64,000 nt of DNA from assembly GCF_036417845.1 (NCBI RefSeq), contig NC_089981.1, positions 78,471,268 to 78,535,267 on the forward strand, in the 5' to 3' direction. The notes beneath the pieces were generated by a model, which ran no database searches, was not told where the DNA came from, and worked only from the letters and a program-made list of their open reading frames with translations. Positions 53,871-64,000 of this stretch are shown one piece after another. A program made the position numbers and the translations under genes. The stretch's first letter is position 1. Every line of letters begins with the position of its first letter. Source of the stretch: Apteryx mantelli. Lineage: Eukaryota > Chordata > Aves > Apterygiformes > Apterygidae.

Positions 53871-55897
53871 TTGGCGGTAGAGAACAGCCCAGAGGACCTG
53901 CTGGATCTCTCCAGCAGTTCTACAGGACCCTGCAAACACTGGAGATGCAGCGAGTTTGTGACACGAGCCACTGGGCTACTAACACTGACAAGAGGTGACA
54001 CTAATGCTGTGGTTTGCTAGTGTCATACTGATGCTAAGGACCGTGGAGCCACAACCAGCCAGTCCCCAGGCACTGCTTTCCTTTCAGACACCGACAGATA
54101 ACAAGGAGCTGTGCCCACAGTGACACAGAGCACCCAGGGCAAACCCAGGACTGGAGAGTGTTTCTCCCTTTTTCATGCACATTTCAAATGGGGCAGTACA
54201 GGTAATTCCAGAATGGAAATTAAAGAAAATAAAAGTAATGATAAAAGTCTGGCATCTTGAGCAAGGGACAAAATGCTAGATGAGGGAGCTCACAACTTTC
54301 CAGAACTTTTTGTGAAACTTGGGAAAAATATTTCTTGAAGGAATTGCAGTAGGAGCAGAATCTCATTGAGTACATAACAGGCAGTAATGAAATTAATCAT
54401 CAGGAATTCATTAGGAGGGACAAGGCCAAAAAGTTCAATGGCTTTTATCTCAAAAAGGATGTCACTTGCACGCATGGACCATCATCATCTTCTAGCGTCC
54501 CTGATTAGAGTGCTAGAATGCATCACACATGCTTTCATCTTGAGAGCCCTTTAAAGGAACAGGCCTTGAGCCGTTAAAAGCACTAGCGAACACCCGTAAT
54601 GAGCTTTCCCTTGGCGATCTCAAGGCTGAATCCACCCCTTGTGAGTTCTTGCTAAGCAGCTGGTTAGTCATCCTCTGAAACAAAGACCATTCCCTGGAAT
54701 AACACATGTATTATATTAAATGAAACATGTGGAAAGAAATAACGGCCCCTCAAGGGCCAAGATAGATTTGTCCATGATAAAAAGTTATCACAGCAAGCTC
54801 CGGTTAGGACTATTATTCGGAAATACAATTGCTTGCAGCTGCCAGTGGATGCACAAGACACTACACTGGCTCAGGGAGCTTCGTTTGGATGTGATGAACT
54901 GGGTCCTTGAGAGGTGGAACAAAGGGCAAAGGGGAGACAGCAAGAAACAGGGAAGGCGGGCATGAAGCACTCTTTGTGCTGCTCGTCCCATCCACCTTCT
55001 TCCCAGAGTTAACATAAAGCTCAGTCCTCCACTTGCCTCTATTTCCACCAGGAGATCACAGCCTGGAGGAAGGTGATGGGGGATGCAAGCATCCACACAG
55101 CTCTGGTCCGGCATCCCTTCCTATACCAACAGTGCCTCTGGAGCTTCAGACCTGATGTGCAGCATCACATGTGCAACTCTTCTCTGCAATTCCTTTTTTA
55201 TTTTAAAAGGCCTCTCTCTTCCTTTTCTTTTTTCAAATGAAGTTTGTTCATCTATTCACTACTAAACAGCACAAAGCCAAATTCAGATACAAGAAAAAAT
55301 AAATCAGTGGGACATTTTACCAGGTTGTGGCCTAGTGTTTATCCCAATTACTCTGTCCAAAGGGAAAAACCACTCTGCAGAAGAAGATCCTGCATTTGCA
55401 ATTCTGGCCAGTATCTCTGAGGCCCCCTCCCAGGTGGGACGTGTCCTCTGACATGGTGACACTTGGGGCTGTGGCTAAGAATATGTCACAGCAAGAAAGT
55501 GCTTACTAGACAGCCCGCAGATATGCGATCCCACACTTGACATCTCTGAGCTACCATGAAGAGAGCTGCCCAGCAGCACACGGCAGGGTGCTGCTTGCCT
55601 CCTCCCACGGGACCTGGACACCACATCTCCCCTGCTTTTGGCCCTGACCCTTGGGTCTGGCATTTCTCATTTCTGTTGAAATGCCCTTTACAAGCAACTA
55701 AACGCTGAAACATCTCAAGGTTGTGTCTCTTGAGTGCATTAATAAAAAAGGACTTGTTTTGCTTGCAGCAGTGTAAGGATACTTGAATGGGTGTCTGTCT
55801 TGCAAACATCTAAAGCAAGAGATGATCTTGATTTAACAAAACTGATGACAGACAAGTAGCAAAACTCACAATAATATTGTTCAATTTCCCAGAATTA

Positions 55898-55915
55898 TTT
55901 GCAATCCATTGCAAA
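55898..55915. promoter_or_regulatory. Inverted TTTGCAAT / ATTGCAAA pair
   Basis: A perfect 8-bp inverted repeat with a 2-bp centre (TTTGCAATCCATTGCAAA). Each half resembles a C/EBP half-site (TTGCAAT). It could bind a bZIP dimer, but may be chance. Confidence 0.25.
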
Positions 55916-57980
55916 TGACGACTCTGATTTCTCCACAATCAGTTAATCATGGACTTTAGTATATAGATTTAGATTCCATTGTTTTATTCATAAGACAAAA
56001 AATGAATTAACTGCTGTTTTTGCAGCTCAATTTCTGAGAAAATGTTTTCATGTGGTGTACTAAATAGGATCCTCAAAGGAATATTCTTTTCCATAGTTAA
56101 AAAAAAGTGTATCTAATATTATATGCAACAGCCCTTTCAGCCTCTCATAAATGAAGCTGCTCATTTGTAATGCAGGCAGAAGAAGTTAGAAGTGCACAGA
56201 TCAGGGTTACCTTTAAACACTGCATCCAAAATACTGTCTTTAAATAGAAATCAGAATATTGTTTTTGATATCTGTTGCTGATCTTTATTTATTTCAGTGT
56301 ATATCCTTTGTTCTATGTAGGGAATGTTAGAAATACTGTGGCAACTTCATGCCAGGCAGAAGCACTTTGTGAATGATCTGTGTCTGGCCTTTGTGAAAAT
56401 GGGACAACTCCCACAAGAGCAAATATGTACAAACTTTGTAACCCATGCCAGCAGGACAGGCGCTTCCGGGACAGATGGAGGCAAAGAAAAATGTTATAAT
56501 CCTGAAGACTTACTTAACAGGATTCTTTAGATGTTTGTTGGGGGAAAAGGACTAATTTTTTGAAAGATCAGTGGGAATTACAGTCCTCAGATCTGTAAAT
56601 CTCAACCAGGAACATGCTTTTATTTATTAAAAGATAAAGAACCTTTCTGTACTGCCAGTAAATTCAACAACAAAAACTCTGTTGATTTCAACAGTGCAGA
56701 ATGAGGGACAAATTTATTCCTGGCTCAGAGGATTTGAAATGCAAGCTATTGAATCCTCACAGCCACTTGGATTTCCCCTGGAAACTTCCCTCTGTATTGC
56801 TAGCCAAGCCTGAGTTTGCTTGGACACATGAGAAAATCCCAGCAGGATAGAGCCTGGGAACAGCAATGGGCAAACTCTGAGGAAACAAAAGAAAGTTCAG
56901 AACTTAAGAATCACTTGGTGTCTTGCTTTTTAGACCTCGAAAGGAAGTACTGCTTTTGTTATTTCCCATGTATTTTCCCCCAGTATTTTCCACTTCAAGA
57001 ACTTGTGACCACTGTGATGAAGTCTGCTGGGGAGTTTGTGGCCAGTCTTTGCTTCTGCATAAAAACAGATGCCCCTGTGCAACACGCTCATGTGACAGAG
57101 GAGGTAGCTTGACCAGGAGAAAGCAACAGTAAAGAAAGGACATCCTGACTAGTCCTGCCAAATCTAAACACGACACTGTCACCATCATAGAGGCCAAACA
57201 GGATTTGGTACAGACCAACGACCTTTTGAATCAGCATTTCATTCTCTGATCTAAAATTAGGACTCTCATGCACTGTACACAAGCTGCTCCCCAGCCTGGA
57301 CACAGCCATCAGCATGGGGAAGAGCACTAAGGAAGGCAGATATATTCCAGCCCTGTTTTTTACGCATTAATGGAAACACACACATTTCTTCCCCGCATCA
57401 GTGGGTGGCAGGTATTAAAGCAGTTCCACTGACACAGCTAAACCAGCTCTGACTGCTGCAGAGCAGTTCTGGAGCAGCCAGGGTTCAGGTGGCAGCTGGG
57501 CTGGCTGCCACTGGCACGTGGGCAGGCTGGAAAGACTTGTTTTGAGACACCCTTTGAAAATCAGTTGACTTACAGGCAGCCCAATACAGCTGTTAGTCTT
57601 GTCCTGGGTTTTCTTCAACATCTGATGTTGCAGCGTGGGAGCACCCAGCCCTGCAAGGAGCAGCGCAGTGGAGCTCTGCTGCACTGCCACAGAGGGAAGG
57701 AGGGACAGACTGTGCCCCAACCAGCTCAGTGACATTTAGGAGCCCCAAGCTGCGTTGAGGAGAGCACTGATGTCTGGTGTGGCCAAGGATGTGGCTTCCT
57801 GTACTGTTTTCTTGCAGCTTAACTGATGTCACAGTTCCCATTCTCCTTCCTGCAGCCCCTGGATGCACTGACCTCTGAGGGGATCGAAGTTAAAAGTGAC
57901 CCCTTCTTAGTGACCCCTTTTACTGCAGCAGTGCTGTAAGCTGGCATTGCGGGTAAGACAAAAAACATGGAGCTTGTGAG

Positions 57981-58001
57981 CACACACACACATGCACACA
58001 T
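57981..58001. repeat. (CA)n microsatellite
   Basis: Six CA units, a TG interruption, then three more CA units. Confidence 0.8.
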
Positions 58002-58600
58002 GCTTCTCTAGCTTTACAGAGAGCTGATCATGGCACGTTCTGGTACTGCCCCTCCTCCTCAATGTGGGCATTAGGAAGGTGTAAACAGAGAAGCAATGTT
58101 ATATAAAAAGGAAGAGTAGGCTGGAAAAAATGAAAAAAGAGCAACGGGATAGAAAGCGCTGGAATACTTAAAAAATGGGGTGATAAAAACCACGGTGCTT
58201 TTCTCTCAGAGGATCTCTGAGGCTTCTCCAAAGCAGGTGGGGCCCTCCAGATTACCACAGCCCAGTGCTCTTGCAGAGCTGCTCTAAGCGCATTGTTCAC
58301 ACAAGTGTCCCTCAGGACCCAAACCTGGCACTGTAACCACAAACTGTGCCCTCCTCTTCCTGACAAGAGAGCCGGAAGGTAGGAAGTGCCGGCTCCCATT
58401 TATTTTGAAGTGAGTTGTGCTGAGATGACTGGACTTCCAGACTGGAAAAAACACTTCCAGTTCCTTCAATCAGACTACACTGGCGAAGAGGAAAAAGCTA
58501 CACCCTTTCCTTAACATTCACCACTCCTCTCCAAGTCATCACATTGCACATTTTAACAATGCCAGTCTGCAAACAAGTTGTTATGAAAGAAAAATATCGC

Positions 58601-58710
58601 TACCTCCATTTTACACACAAGGAGAGGAGGTCACAGAAGTGCTAAGCAATTTGTCCCAGGCTAAAAAGCCTTTCCACAGAAGGGCCAGGAATAGCAAACC
58701 AGGAACGTCC
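58601..58710 (-). mobile_element. MIR/CORE-SINE-like fragment
   Basis: 'tacctccattttacacacaa' followed by 'ggagaggaggtcacagaagt' and 'gctaagcaatttgtcccagg' tracks the antisense MIR body (ccccattttacagatgaggaaactgaggcac, ttaagtgacttgcccaagg). It then runs on to 'gggccaggaatagcaaacca', the equivalent of the MIR tRNA-like B-box region. It is old and diverged. Confidence 0.65.
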
Positions 58711-58811
58711 AGTTGTCAGGCTGTCATGGCAAGTGGACCCCACTTCCAACAGGTCATATCTCTCTCCTGCACATTGTAAAAGCATCAGAGACAGCTGAGC
58801 CCAGACAGAAA

Positions 58812-59077
58812 CCTCAAATATGGACCCCTCCTCCAATCCCTGTGTCAAGGGAGGGTCTTAGAGCAACCTCAAAAACGCACACCTCCCTCATAGATATCAG
58901 GGCTGGGGTGCCAGAACAGCCTCAGATATGAAAGCCTCCTCCGCCATAAATATCATGGTGACAGTGTCATCAGCCTCAGCTATGGACCACTCCTCAAGAA
59001 AAAATATCAGGGTGAAGATGTCAGACCATGCATGCATATAAGCCCCTCCTTTGACAGAGATTTAGGAAATTCCTGTC
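58812..59077. repeat. Diverged tandem repeat, period about 53 bp, 4-5 copies
   Basis: Units start at 58812, 58867, 58920, 58974 and, less clearly, 59026. Each of the first four opens CCTCA, followed by an ATATGGA/TATGAAA-type block and a CCTCCTC block, then (most clearly in units 2-4) an ATATCAGGG-type block. Spacings are 55, 53, 54 and 52. It is a minisatellite-like array with no coding reading preserved across units. Confidence 0.7.
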
Positions 59078-62000
59078 AGATTTGAGCTCCTGGTTCAATA
59101 CCTAGACATGGAGGAATTTTGATACTGGTAAAAGCCAAAATCAGAAAACCTCTGCAGGGAAAGTTCAACTCAGATGCAGCTAGAGATGGCAGAACTATGA
59201 CCAAGCTTGATCATGTGAGGTTTATGCCATTGACAACAAAGTTCTCAAAAGGTGTTCAAACTTTTGAAGTCATCAAATCACAACTCTACTTCAGGTCAAA
59301 CCTCAAAACTAACCTCCCTCAAATAGATGTGAGTAAAAACACTGCATATTCACCAGAGCCAGAGCTAGACGAGAAGGATGAAGATATAATGCCACGGTGG
59401 CTGTTGCTGCTAAACATACTTGGTGAGGGCCATCTTGTTTGACTTTCACATCTAGATTCAGCAGAGCATGAACTGATCAATCTGCTCAGCACAAGGGCAG
59501 GCTTTTGTCTGGGGGAACAGGGCCCATGCTGGAAAAGACAAAGGATTTTGCAGGGAGGGACAGGAACAAGGGAATTTTTTTGGACTTGAGAACATAGGTT
59601 TGGGTGAGTCCTTCAGTACTGGAGTAGTTTAATTTTTATTTCATATTGTTTGACATTTAGGTGTTGAGTTTAGGTGTTACTTTCAATGAGTAGGATGTTA
59701 CATAGCCTGAAATTACCAGCTTGATGGTCCCTTTCACCTCAGACTGAACTATTGTAGATGTGAGGGAAAAGTCTGCTCTCACCTACTGCAAAAAATACCT
59801 ACAAAGGTTTTTTTAGAGAAGGCCAATAGTAGACTTCAAAGATAGTGGATAGTCTGGCCCTTGGTGCATTTTTGTGATCATTCTGAAAGACAAGGGGTGT
59901 TGTACTTAATGTATCTTAATATGAGTCTACTGATAAAAAATTCAGTGCAGATGCATTGACAGTTGTCAAGGGTGACAGGGCACAAATGAAAACAAAGTTG
60001 GTCCAGGGAAGCAGCTTGTGAAATAAGAGGAAAAACTAGAGGGTAGGAGAGCCCCCTGCTATCTCACACATGAGCCCAATCCAAAAACTAGATATTTCTC
60101 TAAATACTGAAGTGGACTTACTACTTACTTGGTCTGGCAGAGCTCTCTGAACTTACATAGTACACACCAGTGTTTGCTTGCTGTGTTTCCCTTTCCTACA
60201 GCTCCCTGGTTAGTGCATGTCCCAGTGGCTAGAAATGACAGTCTCACCAGCCTGAGAGATTTTTTGCATCCCAGCAGGACTCCTCTCACCAGGATAGACT
60301 CCCTGCTCCCCCTTTGAAGCAGGGCCATCAGACAGCTAGAAGTCCAGTTAGCTGCAAACTAGGAGAGTCTCAGTTCACTGACACACAAAGAAACTGCTAG
60401 AGGAAGCAAAACTTCATTCTGGTGAGTTAAGGTCTTCATCCTGGACAAGTCTTGATTCTTTCATTTTTGCTCACTATTACTTATGTCTTTTACATGAAGC
60501 AGTCATCAGTTGCTGCAGGAACTTTTCCCACAGCGGTTTGTACTGCATGACACATTCTGTGCCATGAATTCAAGTCCCCTCACCTTTCAGTTCCCATGCT
60601 CTGGTCCTGGCCTCTCACAGCCTCCCTACTCCTATGCTATGTGTCCTGTATTTGGGTATGTTATCACAGTTCTTCTGAGCTTGGTTGCTGATGAAGAAAA
60701 AGAGCTCTTCCTTCCATTACTGCAGTCATCTTGAATACTAGAGGCAAAGACTCCCCAGTCAGTCCAAAGTAACATATTTTGGCAACCACATCATCCAAGC
60801 AATCCTTTTATGACCTGACAGGTCTGGGTTAAAATGCACAACCAACTGAAGAGCTGGTTCATCTCCTCCAGATCTCCCGCAGGTTACCAGCTGCTTTATT
60901 TCAGCTGCTGAATGGATGCTGCTTTTTGAGCCAGCAAGCTTCTTTGCAGCTACTGACCCCACTGTCTCCGCACTCAGAGAGAGCAGCCCAGGCCAGCCCC
61001 AGGCCTGGCTGCCATTGCTCGGGCCTTCGGATTTGAATCAATCTTCAGAATTCAAACTTTCAGCCCTTTCACTGACCCCAAACTCTATAAACTTCTGAAC
61101 AAAGCCAGATGAATATGGCTAGCATGATCGCGTGGCCTGTTTACCCTACAAGTTCATGAGGACCCCAAATTCTCCTCTGTTACCCTGTCCGCACCTGCGC
61201 CACTTCTGCCAAAGTACCCCACCCCACATTAAGCAGAACTAAAGGAGGGATCTCCAAATGTGCTGGATGTTTAAAGTAGTGAGGTAGTGGAGCAGTGAAG
61301 GAGCTAGCTACGAGCAATTCAGGGCACAGTGGATGTTGTTGGCATCCTCTGTGTCACGGTAGCCCCTGCAAGTCCCATGGGCTGTCTTTGTGGAGAGATA
61401 AGAAAGTGAGAGGAAAGCAGAAAGAAACTGCTCCTACCAAAGTCCAATTCATGTATGGTCAGGATGGAGGCCCAGAGTTTGGGGATAGGGGGTGTTTCTT
61501 TTACAAACTGTTTCATGGCCTGGTGCAAACCCGCTAGCACTGCTGTGCCCGATATCAACACCTCAGATTTCCTCTGCTCCATCTACCAGCCTCCTCACAG
61601 TTATACCCTTCCTGCAGCCCCTGGGAACCCCCTCCTGCGCTCCCCCAAGCTGGCAGCGAGAAGCAGCTTTCCTCCCTCCTCTCTCATCCCTTCAGCCCTG
61701 GACCAGAGGTCCCCATCCCTAAGGATGGGTTAGGGAGACGAAGGCTGCCAGGTCCTCTCCATCTGCCTGCCGGAGAGAAATGGCAGCATCCCTCCAGCGC
61801 AGAATGTTAGCATTCCTGACACATTCGGTGAGGAGTGGCTGCGTCTTTGCTGGCTCACCCTGTGGGCAGCAGCAGAAGACAAACGCTTTCTATTAAAAAA
61901 AAGAATTCTTTCTAGGTGGATCTGCCACCACTGAGAGTCTCCCCAGGCGCCGAGTGCCTGGGGGCTTGGGAGCTTCTCCCCTTGCTTGGGTCACACCCAG

Positions 62001-64000
62001 ATCTCCCTGTCGCAGGGGGAGCCAAACTCCACCCTTAAAAACGCCTCCATCCTGACCAGGCCACCAAAATATTATAAAGAGATGGGTGTCTATTAACTCC
62101 TCCGCTCCTCTGTGGTGTAAGCCCATCTCTCCCAGCAGCACAGAGCACCTGTGGGGAGCTTGGCTGGCACATCCTGACCTCAGCATCCGCCCCCCATCAC
62201 GCCGCGGGCTGCTGCACGCACCATCGCCCGACCCTTGGGGAAAGATGGACATCGCCCCCGTTTTCCAGCCCGGCCCCACATTGGAAGCGTTTTCCAACTC
62301 TCCCAAGCCCTACTTCAGGCTGACCTCCCTTGTCTCCCCCACCAGCTGCTGGTGCCAGTTACTGAATCCTGGTGGAGGATGCCGCAGGGTGTGTGTTCAC
62401 CCTGGGATGCAGCACCCCTGCTGCCAGCAGGCTGCACACAGACATGTCGGCTTCCTACTATTGAGGCATGTGCAGCTGGATTTACATAGGGCTTAAATTA
62501 GCTCAGCCCATGGAAAATCCCATAGGAAAAATAATACTTCTCCTGTCTGGTGATTACGGTAATTAAAACAAGCTTCAACAAAAAGCTCAAATACCCGTCA
62601 ATGAATGAGCATATTGAATGAATTGATTCCAGGAAGAAAAGCTTTACCTTCATGGTGATCTGCTTTTTGACACATCTTTAGTTAGCAAAGACAGACAGTA
62701 ATTCTCCAGCATGCTGAAAGAAGAAATTCAAAAGTCACTTCAAGATAATGAGCTTATCAACTCTTCTTGTTTATATTTTTTTCATTATTACAGATAAGTT
62801 AAATCATTCATTCCCTAGTGCACAGGATTCAGAAGATTTTTTAGTAGAGAAACATCCCACTTGTAGGCTCCTGCCCATCCAAATTTGGATTTTAGCACTA
62901 CTACTGAGAAAATCTTTGGTGCTGGATACAGAAGAGGTGCATGATCCCATGAGATTTTGCTGTTCAAATTTAAGGAAGCATCTGCAAATTTAAGCTAGAA
63001 TTCTTTGAAGTAACTCTTGCTTTTAAATGTAGATTGTGGCTTAAAAATATATCCTATATGTTATGGAAGCAAGTTCAAAAACCAGGATTTCTGAAAATCC
63101 CAGACTTAAGATAGCTTGCTAGATAGGTTAATTATAAACACAGAATATCAGTGTAGCCCTGTGTAATATATTCTGAATAGTTATAGAACACAGAAAAATT
63201 CACATATATTACTAGAATATGTGCAGTCTGGTACAAATTGGCTAGTCGCTGTGCAAAACTGTGTAAGTAAATATATGACAGCTGTCTTGGAAATTCAGGC
63301 TGCACAGACAAGCCACACCGTGATCTGGCAGATCAGCAGGAGGATTGCAGTGACAGGTTGTTTTCTGGTAAATACAGATACCTGAATCATGATGCTTAAG
63401 CTCTGAGCTTTTAATCTGAGGTCTGATGACAAGATGTTGTGTGCACGCTGGGAAGTGAAGTGATGGGTAACGAGGCTTCCTGTTCCCATCTGCCAGCAGA
63501 ATTGCCCTGACCCTGCTGAAGTTCATTTACAGTAGCTCAAGATGAAGCCCAGCAACAGATCCCACTATGTGAACATATTTATATCCCACCTAAATCATCC
63601 TGTTCCGACATTTATCCAGGAAAACAATCAAGGGCACCTGCAGATTTGCAGCTCCATTTGTTACCAAGCTGAGCAGCAGACTCCTGTGGGCTCCCCTGCA
63701 GCACTCGCTGCAGGACTGTCCTGCAGGCCAGGGCTCCTATGGTAAATCAGGGACGAGACACCCACCTCATAAAATAGTAGCTCTTCTGGGGCGCCAAATA
63801 CAAGAAGCTGCTGAATATTTAAGGAGATGTTTAGGTGGGCCTGGGACATGAGTCACCAGTGCTGCCATTCCTGCACAAAGGGTTGGGCAGATGGAGCACC
63901 AAGCCGCCTCCAGCTACACCTCTGCTCGAGCCCTGCTGCCCCAAATCTGCCTTGTGCTACGTGACTGCAAGCCTTCCCTCTCGCTCCATATTGCCATCGG

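Larger units (their letters stand above)
49056..64000. other. Downstream intergenic DNA, no gene recognised
   Basis: No exon set resembling TNFAIP2, EIF5 or MARK3, the human neighbours beyond EXOC3L4, is visible. Open frames are short and lack family motifs. The stretch holds the CR1 tail at 53640-53870, a CA tract at 57981-58001, a MIR-like fragment at 58601-58710 and the tandem array at 58812-59077. The rest shows nothing I can support. Confidence 0.5.

Noticed and set aside
56324..56530. 68-codon frame preceded by an acceptor-like 'tttgttctatgtag'
   Set aside because: It looked briefly like a terminal exon, but the sequence matches no family I know and no partner exon with compatible phase was found.
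58812..59077. CRISPR-like array
   Set aside because: The repeats are contiguous and diverged with no spacer/repeat alternation, and the DNA is vertebrate.
59119..59442. 107-codon frame with acidic and basic residues
   Set aside because: Begins just after the decayed tandem array, without a splice acceptor or family motif; likely chance.

Overview
The window is vertebrate nuclear DNA, most likely from a bird. It has long introns with GT-AG splice sites and AATAAA signals. Interspersed repeats are sparse and almost all old: degenerate CR1 LINE fragments plus MIR/CORE-SINE-like scraps. There are no recent LINE, SINE or ERV insertions. A crocodilian or turtle is possible, but the low repeat load argues for a bird. 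I see no prokaryotic features, tRNA, rRNA or CRISPR array.

One protein-coding gene can be built with confidence. It lies on the + strand at about 23.5-47.7 kb. Eleven coding exons splice with compatible phases into a 707-residue Sec6-family protein that I call EXOC3L4 (exocyst complex component 3-like 4), a paralogue of EXOC3, EXOC3L2 and TNFAIP2/M-Sec. Coding exon 1 (23590-23944) carries a Ser/Thr-rich, basic, probably disordered N-terminus. Exons 2-11 encode the helical Sec6-like rod. An acceptor sits just upstream of the ATG, so at least one non-coding 5' exon is expected upstream, but I could not locate it. The first canonical poly(A) signal after the stop is at 49031.

Layout: 1-23.5 kb holds no gene I can support. 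It contains a + strand CR1 (2285-2690), an antisense CR1 (16350-16600), a MIR-like fragment (15391-15440), homopolymers, two CTCF-like motifs (4644, 5437) and some AT-rich stretches that could be conserved non-coding DNA. 23.5-49 kb is EXOC3L4. Its introns contain a 134-bp imperfect palindrome able to form a microRNA-like hairpin (24216-24349), a pair of competing hairpins (27019-27099), old CR1 and SINE fragments, a strong CTCF-like motif (37024), and an acceptor whose polypyrimidine tract is a (CT)15 microsatellite (40197-40226). 49-64 kb has no recognisable gene. It contains a palindromic fossil repeat just upstream (48777-48864), a CR1 3' end (53640-53870), a MIR-like fragment (58601-58710) and a diverged array of roughly 53-bp tandem repeats (58812-59077).

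The most unusual signal is the intron-1 hairpin. The 3' arm contains a 22-mer beginning CATTGCACTT, the same first ten bases as miR-25. It sits between the read-through stop of exon 1 and an intronic AATAAA, so a short transcript ending there would carry it. This is a hypothesis from sequence alone.
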